Source: QALR01 sp045124015
GTDB lineage: Bacteria; Bacillota; Clostridia; Oscillospirales; CAG-272
Reading direction: 5' to 3'
NCBI GenBank assembly: GCA_045124015.1
Contig: JBGVLA010000192.1
Coordinates: 40,287 to 104,286 of the forward strand
Length of the DNA stretch: 64,000 bases
Shown in pieces: positions 35,606 to 44,188 of this stretch (positions are counted from its first letter, which is position 1; each line of letters opens with the position of its first letter). The translations under genes and the position numbers were made by a program. The notes under the pieces were generated by a model. It searched no databases and was not told the origin of the DNA. It saw only the letters and a list, made by a program, of their open reading frames with translations.

Positions 35606-38008
35606 TTATTTCAGCTCTGCAATGGAAACGCCCGTATCACCCTCACCGTAGGAGCCGATTCGCACGGAAGCGATTCTGGCATCGCGACGCAGGAAATCGG
35701 TAACGGCTTTGCGGAGCGCGCCCGTACCCTTGCCGTGAATGATACGCAAGGACTTGACGCCTGCGCGCTTGGCATCGTCGATATATTTATCGAGCAGGAA
35801 GCAAGCGTCGTCGCCGTAATTGCCGCGCAGATCGATTTCGGGATTGAAAGCGGCGATCGCACGGTCGCCCGCGCTCTTCGCAGGGCCTTTTTTGCCGTTC
35901 TTATCGGTAAAGGTAACCTTCACGCCGTCAATGAGCATGAGATTTTTGATGTTGGTCTTAGTCTTGATGATGCCCGCCTGCACCTGTACGTTTCCGCTCT
36001 TATCGGGGTCGGAGAGCAGAACGCCCTTTTGTCCGATGGAAACGAGAACGACCTCATCGCCCTTTTTGAGCGCGCGGGGCAATTCGTAATTTTCCACCGT
36101 CTTGGGGTCAACGGGGTCAAGATTGTCGCTGTTTTCTTTGAGGTGTATCTTAATATTTCTGCGTGCTTCGTCAAGGGATTTCGCAAGGTTTTCGCTTTCG
36201 CGTTCCTTTTTCACCTTTTCAAGCTCCGCAAAGATATAATCGCTGGAAACCTTTGCGCTTTCCACCATACGGACCGCGGTCGCCTTGGCTTTTTCAAGCT
36301 CTTTTGCGGCTTCCGCCTCGCGCTTGGTAACGAAATCATCCATCTCCGCCTTTTCGCGCCGCGCTTGCGCGAGAAGCATTTCGGCTTCTGTTTTAGCGGT
36401 CTCCATGGCGATACGTTCCTTTTCAAGGCGTTCGATGACCGCTTCAAAGCGACGGTTTTCACCCGAAACGTAGGATTCTGCGCGTTCAATGATGGACGCG
36501 GGAAGTCCGAGCTTTTTGGAGATGGCAAACGCATTGGATTTACCGGGCGTACCGATGATGAGCTTATAGGTCGGACGGAGCGTATTCACGTCAAACTCAC
36601 AGGAAGCATTGCAAACGCCATCCGTATCGAGCGCGTAAGATTTGAGCTCCGCATAGTGTGTGGTTGCGGCGCAAAGCGCGTTTTTCTCGCGTACCGCCTC
36701 CAAAATGGAAACGGCAAGCGCCGCGCCCTCGACGGGGTCTGTTCCCGCGCCCACCTCGTCGAAGAGGACGAGGCATCTGCCCTCGATGTTTGCGAGCATT
36801 TCCACGATATGCACCATATGCGAGGAGAACGTGGAAAGCGATTGCTCGATGCTCTGTTCATCACCGATATCCGCGAGGATATCGTCGAAAATGCACATCA
36901 CCGAGCCGTCAGCCACGGGGATATGAAGTCCCGATTGGGTCATGATGGCAAAAAGTCCGAGGGTTTTGAGGGTAACGGTCTTACCGCCCGTATTCGGGCC
37001 CGTGATGACAAGGGTATCGAAATCCTTGCCGAGGGAAACGGTGATGGGCACGACCTTGTCCGCGGAAATAAGCGGATGGCGTGCACGGAGCAGATTCATT
37101 TCTCTTGCCGCCGTGATCTGGGGGGCGATGGCATCGAGCTTATAGGAAAATTGGCTCTTGCCGAAAATAAAGGCAAGGAGCGTCAGATTGCGATAGTTTT
37201 CAAGGAGTGCGGAGGCGATCATGGCGATATCGGCGGAAAGCTCGGAGAGGATTCTTTCGATCTCATCTGCCTCCTGTCTTTCGAGCAGGCGAAGCTCGTT
37301 GTTGGCTTCAACAACGGAAAGCGGTTCGATAAAGAGCGTCGCGCCCGAAGCGGACGTGTCGTGAACCAGACCCTTGATCTCATTTTTGTATTCCTGCTTG
37401 ACGGGGATAACGTATCTGCCGTCGCGCATGGTAACGATGGATTCCTGCAAGAATTTGGAGTAAGCGCCGCCGCTGATGTATTTTTGCAAGGAATCGCGTA
37501 TTCTGTTGTTTTCCGTCCGCATTTTGCGGCGGATATTGTAAAGCGTATCGCTTGCGGTGTCGGCAACCATGTCTTCACCTGCGATCGCGCGGTCGATCTT
37601 ATCTTCTAATTTTTTATTGGGGACAAGGCGCATGAAATATTCATCAAGCGCGGTCTCCTCTGTGCGGTTCTCTTTGCGGTATTCCTGTACCGCACGGGAA
37701 GCGGAAAGCATTCTGCCGACGGCGAGGACCTCGCCAATCGAAAGAACAGCGCCCTTATCTGCGCGTTCCACAGCCGCCGTAATATCGGAAACACCGCCAA
37801 ACGGGGGCATTCCCTTGGTCATCTGCATCGTCTTTGCGGTGTCCGTTTCCGCGAGCATTCGTCTGACCGTACCGATAGCACGCGAGGGACGAAGCGCACG
37901 CGCAAGCTCCTTTGAGCCTTCTGTCGGACAAACCGATGCGAGCATTTCCCGTATCTTATCAAATTCGAGCGTTGTCATCGCTCTGTCAAAATTTTTTCTC
38001 TTTTCCAT
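35606..38008 (-). CDS. mutS2: Endonuclease MutS2
   Basis: MutS2 is a MutS-like ATPase with a C-terminal Smr nuclease domain, linked to recombination suppression and rescue of stalled ribosomes. The 800-aa protein has TGPNTGGKTVTLKTLGL (Walker A), DILADIGDEQSIEQSLSTFS, LVLFDEVGAGTDPVEGAALA (Walker B), a long charged coiled coil (about residues 510-620) and the Smr motifs IDLRG and IIHGKGTGALR. ATG 38008 (MEKRKNF) was chosen as the start, although no strong ribosome site is seen; it is next to a CTTTTCTTGCC palindrome. Confidence 0.95.
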   Translation of the reverse strand: MEKRKNFDRAMTTLEFDKIREMLASVCPTEGSKELARALRPSRAIGTVRRMLAETDTAKTMQMTKGMPPFGGVSDITAAVERADKGAVLSIGEVLAVGRMLSASRAVQEYRKENRTEETALDEYFMRLVPNKKLEDKIDRAIAGEDMVADTASDTLYNIRRKMRTENNRIRDSLQKYISGGAYSKFLQESIVTMRDGRYVIPVKQEYKNEIKGLVHDTSASGATLFIEPLSVVEANNELRLLERQEADEIERILSELSADIAMIASALLENYRNLTLLAFIFGKSQFSYKLDAIAPQITAAREMNLLRARHPLISADKVVPITVSLGKDFDTLVITGPNTGGKTVTLKTLGLFAIMTQSGLHIPVADGSVMCIFDDILADIGDEQSIEQSLSTFSSHMVHIVEMLANIEGRCLVLFDEVGAGTDPVEGAALAVSILEAVREKNALCAATTHYAELKSYALDTDGVCNASCEFDVNTLRPTYKLIIGTPGKSNAFAISKKLGLPASIIERAESYVSGENRRFEAVIERLEKERIAMETAKTEAEMLLAQARREKAEMDDFVTKREAEAAKELEKAKATAVRMVESAKVSSDYIFAELEKVKKERESENLAKSLDEARRNIKIHLKENSDNLDPVDPKTVENYELPRALKKGDEVVLVSIGQKGVLLSDPDKSGNVQVQAGIIKTKTNIKNLMLIDGVKVTFTDKNGKKGPAKSAGDRAIAAFNPEIDLRGNYGDDACFLLDKYIDDAKRAGVKSLRIIHGKGTGALRKAVTDFLRRDARIASVRIGSYGEGDTGVSIAELK

Positions 38009-38010
38009 TT

Positions 38011-38040
38011 GTACTTTTCTTGCCGGCAAGAAAAGATACC
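38011..38040. repeat. Palindromic TACTTTTCTTG...CAAGAAAAGATACC repeat
   Basis: A perfect 22-bp palindrome (CTTTTCTTGCC with its complement) lies at 38014-38035, directly before the mutS2 start codon. Related palindromes bound the insert between yqfC and yqfD (40835-40863 and 41339-41399). They share a CTTTTTTCTT/AAGAAAAAAG core with a following A-rich stretch. Confidence 0.6.
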
Positions 38041-38150
38041 AAAAGAACCGCAAGGGACAAAGCCCCTTGACCCGATTTGGTTGTGTTCGTTCTTGCCGTA
38101 GGTTTCTGTGTTTTGGGGATGTATATGCGGATTTTCACCGCTTTTTGTAG

Positions 38151-38169
38151 GGACGACCATTGGTCGTCC
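38151..38169. repeat. Short hairpin GGACGACCA/TGGTCGTCC
   Basis: A 9-bp stem follows TTTTTGTAG, a form common in dispersed GTAGGG-type repeats. It lies just after the stop of the gene at 38174 and lacks a T-run on that strand, so it is more likely a repeat than a terminator. Confidence 0.5.
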
Positions 38170-38173
38170 GTCT

Positions 38174-38647
38174 TTATTTCTTGATCTGCATGAGTTTCTT
38201 TTCCCATTTCAAGCGTTCATTGCGCTTTTTTATGAGTTCCAATTCCGTTTGTCTGTTGGGGTGCAAATGGGGAAAGGTCATCAGATAATCAAAATTTTCC
38301 CAGCTTTCTGTGATTCGCATCACTTTTTTCTGTCCTCTGTGGATAAAAACCGCCGCGCTTTTGAAATCCCAGCGAGGTCTTGCAGACCACGTAACCTCCG
38401 CAAGCGGATATTCCACATCCTTGTGGAAAGGTCTTTGTATAAGGATCGTCTTTTTCCCAAAGGTAACTTTGCATTTGGATGCGTAAATCTCATAGAAGCA
38501 CATGAGAAAGAAGATGGCTGTCAAGGGGAGCAATATAAACAAATACGGATGCCAAAGAAGTCCGCCGAGAATCGGCAGGAGATTTGCAAACGCGGCACCG
38601 ATCAGCTTCCCTCGCATATCCTTGATTTGCCAAGTAATTTCTTGCAT
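38174..38647 (-). CDS. Membrane protein with PH-like domain
   Basis: This 157-aa protein has two close N-terminal membrane helices (about 16-32 and 34-50) and a C-terminal beta-rich domain: YEIYASKCKVTFGKKTILIQ, FKSAAVFIHRGQKKVMRITE. This pattern fits bacterial PH-domain (bPH/DUF304-like) membrane proteins, whose function is generally unknown. A 138-bp dispersed element starts 27 bp upstream of its start codon. Confidence 0.7.
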   Translation of the reverse strand: MQEITWQIKDMRGKLIGAAFANLLPILGGLLWHPYLFILLPLTAIFFLMCFYEIYASKCKVTFGKKTILIQRPFHKDVEYPLAEVTWSARPRWDFKSAAVFIHRGQKKVMRITESWENFDYLMTFPHLHPNRQTELELIKKRNERLKWEKKLMQIKK

Positions 38648-38673
38648 TCGTGCTCCTTTCTGTCAATCCTCAA

Positions 38674-38811
38674 GCCTTCCCCACTGGGGAAGGGGGACCG
38701 TTTTGCTTTGCAAAATGGTGGATGAGGAGAGCAATGTATTCGATCACTTCTAAACCTTTTCTCCTCATCCGACACGCCTTTCGGCGCGCCATCTTCTCCG
38801 CCGAAGAAGGC
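38674..38811. repeat. Dispersed 138-bp MITE-like element, copy 1
   Basis: The left half reads GCCTTCCCC-ACTG-GGGAAGG, then CCGTTTTGCTTTGCAAAATGG and TGGATGAGGAG. About 30 bp later the right half reads CTCCTCATCC, GGCGCGCC-type stems and CTTCTCCGCCGAAGAAGGC. The outer ends GCCTTC/GAAGGC are inverted. A second full copy lies at 60628-60764, with partial ones at 52559 and 54743. No transposase is present. The right end touches the stop codon of the next gene. Confidence 0.8.
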
Positions 38812-39017
38812 TAAAGCATCATCGCAATTTTGAAGCCCACGTATGTAAGCGCGGAGAGAATGAGCAAATAGATCAATGCGATCTCGATTTTCACATAGGT
38901 CTGTATCGTCTTTTTTTCGATCGTTTCATCTCGTTTCACGCGGAATGTGAGAACGGCGATCACCGCGAGTGCAACAAGACAGATCGTGAAAAATACGATA
39001 TCAACGAGCCATTTCAT
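38811..39017 (-). CDS. Small two-helix membrane protein
   Basis: This 68-aa protein has two hydrophobic helices (about 4-25 and 45-66) joined by a charged loop, VKRDETIEKKTIQTYVKIEI. AAAGGAAC precedes the start. The last base of the 138-bp element at 38674 forms part of its TAG stop codon, so the repeat may have set the present C-terminus. No family was recognised. It follows the Cys-containing protein gene by 18 bp. Confidence 0.7.
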   Translation of the reverse strand: MKWLVDIVFFTICLVALAVIAVLTFRVKRDETIEKKTIQTYVKIEIALIYLLILSALTYVGFKIAMML

Positions 39018-39035
39018 AATAGTTCCTTTTTGCCG

Positions 39036-39266
39036 TCAATCATCAAGCGAAACGGCTTGAAATTCGCCAAGGCGGGGTTTATCCTTGGGCGCACGCTTGA
39101 GCAGGTCATAGCGAAATTTTCTGCAAACGTGATCTGCGCGTACCACACCTTTTTTCTCGCAGATCATATCGTCGTCTGCGCCGTCCGCTGTCGGAAGCGA
39201 GGTCGCAAACTCACAAAACGCACAAAAACGCTCGATATTTTCGTCTTTTTCCTTCTTTTTCACCAT
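39036..39266 (-). CDS. Small four-cysteine protein, possible zinc site
   Basis: This 76-aa protein has FCAFCEFATSL (C-x2-C), then ICEKKGVV and HVCRKFRYDLLKRAPKDKP, giving four cysteines that could bind zinc. ATG 39266 follows AAAGGACG; the frame is open further upstream but without a site. Proteins of this pattern are conserved among related Clostridia and annotated as hypothetical. Its neighbours are a small membrane protein downstream and YlbJ upstream. Confidence 0.72.
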   Translation of the reverse strand: MVKKKEKDENIERFCAFCEFATSLPTADGADDDMICEKKGVVRADHVCRKFRYDLLKRAPKDKPRLGEFQAVSLDD

Positions 39267-39321
39267 GATAAAATCGTCCTTTCTTTTCCCACAAAACGAG
39301 TCCGAAAAAGCGGTCGGTTTT

Positions 39322-40437
39322 TCATGGGCATTGTATCTCATTTCTATTATACAGCATTCCTTTCTGTTTTTCCACACTTTTTTGAAAAATTATTTTATTT
39401 TTTATAGGATTTATGGTGAAAATGCCCGTAAATATCATAGAAATCCAAAAAAGTCCAAGCGGTTTTTCTGCCAAAACGCAGAAAAGCGGCGCAAATCCTG
39501 CCGAAAACATCATGGTCATACATTTCCCTTTCAGATAAAAAGAGAGCGAAAGCATTGCTTTTTCTGCGCGGTCTGCTGCCTGCAAAAATACGGAAATTCC
39601 GCCGAATCCAAGCAATGCACCACATAAAACGAGCTTTCCGAAGGTCGAAAAATTTACTTCCGAGGCTCGAAAAATGCCGCTTGAAAGTTCAAAAATTCCT
39701 GCAAAAAATGCCCAAAACACATCCGAAAACGGCAAAAAAGCGCGAAAAATCTGCAAAAAAATGCCCGTCAAGACCGAAAAAAAGACCACGTATCCGCAGA
39801 CAGAGATCATTGCCAAGGCACTTTCCGAAACAGCCGACGTGAAAACGGCAGAAACAGTGGCAGGCGTTTTTTCATCGAATTTCAAGGAAGAAAGCGCTTC
39901 TTTTCTGCGCCCTGCGGTGAGGCTCACGGCAAGGAGCGCCGCGGCGGTCTGCGCCAAAAAAAGCATCCTACCGATCTTTGCGGAATCGAAGACCAAGCCC
40001 CCGACCGTGCCGATGACAAACGATGCACCCGCATTGTTACAAAACGGCAAAAGACTTTCCGCTTCTTCTTTTTTCATATCCCCTCTTGCAACAAGGTCAG
40101 AGAGGATATGCGCGCCCACGGGAAACCCGGAAAGAAAACCCAGAAAAAGTGCAGAAAAACCGCCCGCAGACACGCCAAAAATCGAAAAAAGACGGGAAAT
40201 CGGCGTTTTCCCAAGCTTTTCACAAACGCCCGATTTTACGAAGATCTTAGCACAAACAGAAAACGCAAATAAAGACGGAAAGACCTTTTCTGCAAACAAG
40301 ATCGCGGATTTTCGTATCATTTCCCCTGTTTCCATCGGATACAAAACAGAATACAGCATCATAAGCGCAGACAAAAAAAGAAGTCCGAAAAGTGATTTTT
40401 GTGTATGTTTTTGTTGTATTGCCGCCACCTCCCGCAT
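39322..40437 (-). CDS. ylbJ: YlbJ-like sporulation integral membrane protein
   Basis: YlbJ is a polytopic membrane protein of the nucleoside-recognition (Gate) family needed for spore cortex formation in Bacillus. The 371-aa protein has about eight helices and the motifs EKVFPSLFAFSVCAKI, GFLSGFPVGAHI, ESLLPFCNNAGASFVIGTVG and LFLAQTAAA. It is divergent from yqfC, another sporulation gene. Confidence 0.87.
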   Translation of the reverse strand: MREVAAIQQKHTQKSLFGLLFLSALMMLYSVLYPMETGEMIRKSAILFAEKVFPSLFAFSVCAKIFVKSGVCEKLGKTPISRLFSIFGVSAGGFSALFLGFLSGFPVGAHILSDLVARGDMKKEEAESLLPFCNNAGASFVIGTVGGLVFDSAKIGRMLFLAQTAAALLAVSLTAGRRKEALSSLKFDEKTPATVSAVFTSAVSESALAMISVCGYVVFFSVLTGIFLQIFRAFLPFSDVFWAFFAGIFELSSGIFRASEVNFSTFGKLVLCGALLGFGGISVFLQAADRAEKAMLSLSFYLKGKCMTMMFSAGFAPLFCVLAEKPLGLFWISMIFTGIFTINPIKNKIIFQKSVEKQKGMLYNRNEIQCP

Positions 40438-40530
40438 ATTTTTAAGATATCATCAGTTTATGCAAACAGATCGTATTTCAGTAATTTTAAGCAAAAAGTT
40501 TCATTTTTCCGTAAACGAAAGGAACGCACC

Positions 40531-40794
40531 ATGAGAAGCAACAGAAAGCCGAAATCTTGCAAACCGCCAAGGATCCCGATCATGCCAAAAGAGATTTTGG
40601 AGATCGTGGAACGCGGACAAATTCTGATATCGGGCGTTAAGGGTATCGATGATTACTGTCCCTGTGCGGTCCGCATCCGAACGGCAAAGGGGATCCTAGA
40701 GATTTCGGGAACGATGCTGACGCTTTGCTGGGCAGGAGAAAAAAGGTTGCTTCTGAAGGGGAATTTGGAGCAGGTTTGTTTTTTACTGAAATGA
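40531..40794 (+). CDS. yqfC: Sporulation protein YqfC (YabP family)
   Basis: This 87-aa YabP/YqfC-family protein has the core ILEIVERGQILISGVKGIDD followed by CAVRIRTAKGILEISGTML and a C-terminal LLLKGNLEQVCFL. ATG 40531 follows AAAGGAAC. In most relatives yqfD follows within a few bases. Here 662 bp of repeat-bounded sequence intervene. Confidence 0.88.
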   Translation: MRSNRKPKSCKPPRIPIMPKEILEIVERGQILISGVKGIDDYCPCAVRIRTAKGILEISGTMLTLCWAGEKRLLLKGNLEQVCFLLK

Positions 40795-40834
40795 CTTTTT
40801 CAAGATGTTTTTTCTTTTGACAAAAGAAGGGGTC

Positions 40835-40863
40835 AACTTTTTTCTTTTTGAAAGAAAAAAGTT
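40835..40863. repeat. Palindrome AACTTTTTTCTTT/AAAGAAAAAAGTT
   Basis: A 13-bp stem with a TTG loop, preceded by a second smaller inverted repeat (CTTTTGACAAAAG, 40814-40826). It is the left boundary of the yqfC-yqfD insert. Confidence 0.65.
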
Positions 40864-41338
40864 GCAAAAAAGAAGCAAAAACCTTGCAGGTTTATCGCTT
40901 ATTGATTTTGAAAGTTCGTTTTCGCGTTCTCCTATCGGCTATCACCCGCCTCAAAGAACGCGGTCGTATCGTCGCTTTCGTCCAATGTCGCGTAATTCAT
41001 GTCGGCGAAATTGGTTTACCGCAGACGTGCTCGCGCTCAGTGAAAAAAATGCTTGCCGAACGGCGCTAAAGCGCCGTCACAAATAAAATCCGATGTGTCT
41101 GCCCCTCGGCGTGGTTCCGCCGTGATGTCCCGGAGGTGTCGCCACCGGAGGGCTCAATGAACTTGTTCATTGAGAATCCGTGCGGGGAGCCGATTTCTCT
41201 AAGACGCAACATTCGCGCCTTGGTCAAGCGGAATTTACCCTGCGAACAAAGTGAGCATTTCGATGCTATTCAGACTTTATGCTAACTAAAGTAGGGGGTT
41301 AGCTTTGTTCGTAATATGGCTTGCAAATTTCTTTTGGT

Positions 41339-41399
41339 TCTTTTCTTGTTTTGCACAAGAAAAGAACATATCACTTTTTTCTTGCAACAAGAAAAAAGT
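41339..41399. repeat. Double palindrome TTCTTTTCTTG...CAAGAAAAGAA and ACTTTTTTCTTG...CAAGAAAAAAGT
   Basis: Two adjacent hairpins of 11 and 12 bp form the right boundary of the insert, 58 bp before yqfD. Confidence 0.65.
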
Positions 41400-41456
41400 T
41401 GATGAAATAATAAAAAACAATAAAAAAATAGAAACGAAAAGAAGAAAGGATACCCT

Positions 41457-42638
41457 ATGTCCCTCATTGAATATTTCCGAAGCGCATACGAGATCACCAT
41501 AGACGAAAAGGGCGCCCGTGCCGCCCTTGATTTTCTCGTGCGCTACGATATCCCCTTTTATCACCTCGAATGTAAAGACGAGCGCGTTTCCTTTCGGATG
41601 TACGCGCCGTATTTCCGAGAATACGCCGCGCGTAGGCGCGAGAGACGTTTTTCGGGCGAAACGCGAAAAAGGCTCGGCTTTGCAGTTCTGATTTCCCAAT
41701 ATAAAGCGCGCGCAGGTCTTTTTGCCGGCGGACTTTTCGGTATCTTTTTGCTCGTGTTTTCCTCTCTTTTCGTTTGGGATATCACCGTTTCGGGCAACGA
41801 AACGATTCCCGAAAGTGTGATCCTGGATGCGCTCGAAGAGCACGGATTGAAGCTCGGTTCGTTCATCCCCTCCCTTGATACAGAACGCATGGAAGGCGTT
41901 GTGATTCTAGAGGTTGACGGACTTTCCTTCGTCAGCATCAATCTGCGCGGCACCGTTGCAGGGGTCGAGATCAGCGAACGAGAAGCCAACACGGAGATCT
42001 GCGATATCACGTCTCCATCCAACCTTGTAGCTTCCATGGATGGGCAGATCACCGCCTTGGAGATCACGGGCGGCGCAAGCAAGGTAAAGCTTGGCGAGAT
42101 CGTCAAAAAAGGCGATCTTCTCGCAAGCGGCATCATCGATTCCGCTGCACTCGGATACAGACTCGTCAGGGCACGCGGGACCGTTTCTGCACGCACGACG
42201 ATGTGTTATGATATCCAAATTCCGCTCGAAATCACCGAAAAAGTTTATACGGGAGAGATCAAGAGCTGTCATTCCATAAAATTTTTTTCAAAAACGATAA
42301 ATTTTTTCAGAAAGGACAACATTTCCGAGGAAAGTTGTGATAGAATAGAAGAAGAACGCCGAATTTATCTCTTCGGTAAAATCAAGCTCCCCATTTTTGT
42401 CATCAAGACCACCTATGCGGAATATGAAATGAAAACGCGCACGATGACGGAAGAGGAGGCTCTGCAAAAAGCAAAGGAAAAACTCCGTTTTGAAAGTGAG
42501 CAGGACCTTGCCGACGCAGAGATCTTGGCAAGACATACGAATGTTTTCTGCAACGGCGAGACCCTTTTTCTGACGGAAAAGGTGGAATGTATCCTCAATA
42601 TTGCAGAGGAAGTTAAGATCGGAACAGAAGCTGATTAA
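41457..42638 (+). CDS. yqfD: Sporulation protein YqfD
   Basis: The 393-aa protein has a single membrane helix (about residues 84-104) and an extracytoplasmic part with the family pattern WDITVSGNETIPESVILDAL, FVSINLRGTVAGVEISERE, LVASMDGQITALEITGGASK and KVKLGEIVKKGDLLASGII. It acts during sporulation in Bacillus. AGAAAGGAT precedes the start. phoH and ybeY follow, as in other Firmicutes. Confidence 0.9.
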   Translation: MSLIEYFRSAYEITIDEKGARAALDFLVRYDIPFYHLECKDERVSFRMYAPYFREYAARRRERRFSGETRKRLGFAVLISQYKARAGLFAGGLFGIFLLVFSSLFVWDITVSGNETIPESVILDALEEHGLKLGSFIPSLDTERMEGVVILEVDGLSFVSINLRGTVAGVEISEREANTEICDITSPSNLVASMDGQITALEITGGASKVKLGEIVKKGDLLASGIIDSAALGYRLVRARGTVSARTTMCYDIQIPLEITEKVYTGEIKSCHSIKFFSKTINFFRKDNISEESCDRIEEERRIYLFGKIKLPIFVIKTTYAEYEMKTRTMTEEEALQKAKEKLRFESEQDLADAEILARHTNVFCNGETLFLTEKVECILNIAEEVKIGTEAD

Positions 42639-42665
42639 CAGAAAAAAATACAGGAGTTTACCTAA

Positions 42666-43697
42666 ATGTACGAAAAATCACTGCTTACCAACAGCGCAGA
42701 ACAAACTGCCGCCATTTTCGGCAATTTCGACCACAATATGGATATCATCGAAAAAGCCTTCGGTGTTTCCGTTACCAACCGCCAGACCGACAAGGCGCTC
42801 GGCGACGCCATCATCATCCACGGCGAGGATTCCGATGCCGTACTTGGCGCACACGCGGCGCTTGAATATCTGAAGGGCATGACCGAAATGGGTACGGAGC
42901 TGAGCGATCAAAGCGTGGAATACGTCGTTTCCATGGTAAAAAGCGGCGAAAAGCTTGAGCGCTTCGGAGACGATTGCATCTGCGTTACCACGCGCGGAAA
43001 GCCCATCAAGGCAAAGACTCTCGGTCAGAAAAAATACATCGAAGCCATCAAGAAAAATACCGTCGTGCTCGGCATCGGCCCTGCCGGTACGGGTAAGACA
43101 TTCCTTGCCGTCGCGGCGGCATCCACCGCGCTTCGCAATAAGGAGATCTCACGCATCATTCTGACCCGTCCCGCCGTGGAAGCGGGCGAAAAGCTCGGTT
43201 TTCTCCCCGGCGACCTGCAAACCAAGATCGACCCCTATCTGCGCCCGCTCCACGATGCGCTCTTCGAAATGCTCGGTGCAGAAGCATACCAAAAGCATAT
43301 CGAACGCGGCACGATCGAGATCGCGCCTCTTGCCTATATGCGCGGCAGAACGCTTGACGACAGCTTCATCATTCTTGACGAAGCACAGAACACCACGCCC
43401 GAGCAAATGAAAATGTTCCTCACCCGTCTCGGCTTCAATTCCAAAGCCGTTGTAACGGGCGATATCACGCAGACCGACCTGCCCGCAGGTGCGCGAAGCG
43501 GTCTTGTGGAAGCGATGCGTATTTTGCGCGACATCGAAGGCATCAAGATCCACGAGTTTTCCGAGCGCGACGTCGTTCGCCATAAGCTCGTGCAGAGGAT
43601 CATTCTCGCGTATGAAAAATACGAGCGCGAAAAGAAGATCAAAAACGAAAAATTCCGCGTCGTAAAAAAAGATAATATGAGGAAAGACAACAAATGA
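42666..43697 (+). CDS. phoH: PhoH-like ATPase
   Basis: The 343-aa PhoH/PhoL-type ATPase has a Walker A GIGPAGTGKTFLAVAAAS (about residues 136-153), LTRPAVEAGEKLGFLPGDL, MRGRTLDDSFIILDEAQNTT (Walker B) and VTGDITQTDLP. An N-terminal KH-like segment precedes the core. PhoH genes adjoin ybeY in many genomes and are linked to RNA or ribosome maturation. AGGAG precedes the ATG; ybeY overlaps its end by 4 nt. Confidence 0.95.
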   Translation: MYEKSLLTNSAEQTAAIFGNFDHNMDIIEKAFGVSVTNRQTDKALGDAIIIHGEDSDAVLGAHAALEYLKGMTEMGTELSDQSVEYVVSMVKSGEKLERFGDDCICVTTRGKPIKAKTLGQKKYIEAIKKNTVVLGIGPAGTGKTFLAVAAASTALRNKEISRIILTRPAVEAGEKLGFLPGDLQTKIDPYLRPLHDALFEMLGAEAYQKHIERGTIEIAPLAYMRGRTLDDSFIILDEAQNTTPEQMKMFLTRLGFNSKAVVTGDITQTDLPAGARSGLVEAMRILRDIEGIKIHEFSERDVVRHKLVQRIILAYEKYEREKKIKNEKFRVVKKDNMRKDNK

Positions 43698-44176
43698 AGC
43701 TGAAACTGTATTTTACCAACGAGCAAGACAAAGTCAAAATTTCTTTCAAGATACGCTCACTCATCAAAAAAGCCGTCAAGGAAACCTTGACGGAAGAAAA
43801 ATTCGAATATCCTGCGGAGATCTCCGTCAGCTTCGTGGATAACCAAAAGATCCACGAGCTGAACCGCGAATACCGCGAAAAGGACAGACCGACGGACGTG
43901 CTTTCCTTCCCTATGTGGGAAAAGGAAGAGCTTTCGGACGGCTCTGCTCTTGACGGACACGCCGTAACGCTCGGCGACATCATCATTTCTGCCGAAAAAG
44001 CCCAAGCACAGGCTGAAGAATACGGACACAGCATCGAACGTGAGATCACGTTCCTTTCCGTCCATTCTACCTTGCATCTCCTCGGTTATGACCATGAAAT
44101 TTCCGAAGAAGACGAAAAGTATATGAATAAAAAACAGGAGGATGTCCTCGTGAAGATCGGTCTTCCGAGAAAATAA
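43694..44176 (+). CDS. ybeY: Endoribonuclease YbeY (rRNA maturation factor)
   Basis: YbeY is a zinc endoribonuclease in 16S rRNA 3'-end maturation. The 160-aa protein has the metal motif HSTLHLLGYDH (H124, H128, H134) and REYREKDRPTDVLSFPM. Its ATG overlaps the phoH stop (ATGA), so translation is coupled. Confidence 0.96.
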   Translation: MKLKLYFTNEQDKVKISFKIRSLIKKAVKETLTEEKFEYPAEISVSFVDNQKIHELNREYREKDRPTDVLSFPMWEKEELSDGSALDGHAVTLGDIIISAEKAQAQAEEYGHSIEREITFLSVHSTLHLLGYDHEISEEDEKYMNKKQEDVLVKIGLPRK

Positions 44177-44188
44177 CGCACAAGACCC

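Larger units (their letters stand above)
40795..41456. other. Structured non-coding insert between yqfC and yqfD
   Basis: This stretch has no convincing gene. Both ends carry the CTTTTTTCTT-type palindromes (40835-40863; 41339-41365 and 41373-41399). The interior holds a series of hairpins: ACGGCGC/GCGCCGT near 41060, CGGCG/CGCCG and CCGG-GGTG/CACCGG near 41115-41155, CTCAATGAAC/GTTCATTGAG near 41153-41175 and GCTAAC/GTTAGC at 41281-41303. It could be a non-autonomous mobile element or a structured RNA. Reading frames across it are Arg-rich and look like antisense artefacts. Confidence 0.55.

Noticed and set aside
35471..37609. Long + strand frame opposite mutS2
   Set aside because: MutS2 motifs on the other strand are unambiguous; the + frame shows no domain.
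40805..41086. 93-codon frame in the yqfC-yqfD insert
   Set aside because: Arg-rich, starts inside a palindromic repeat and covers hairpins; no family resemblance. Treated as non-coding.
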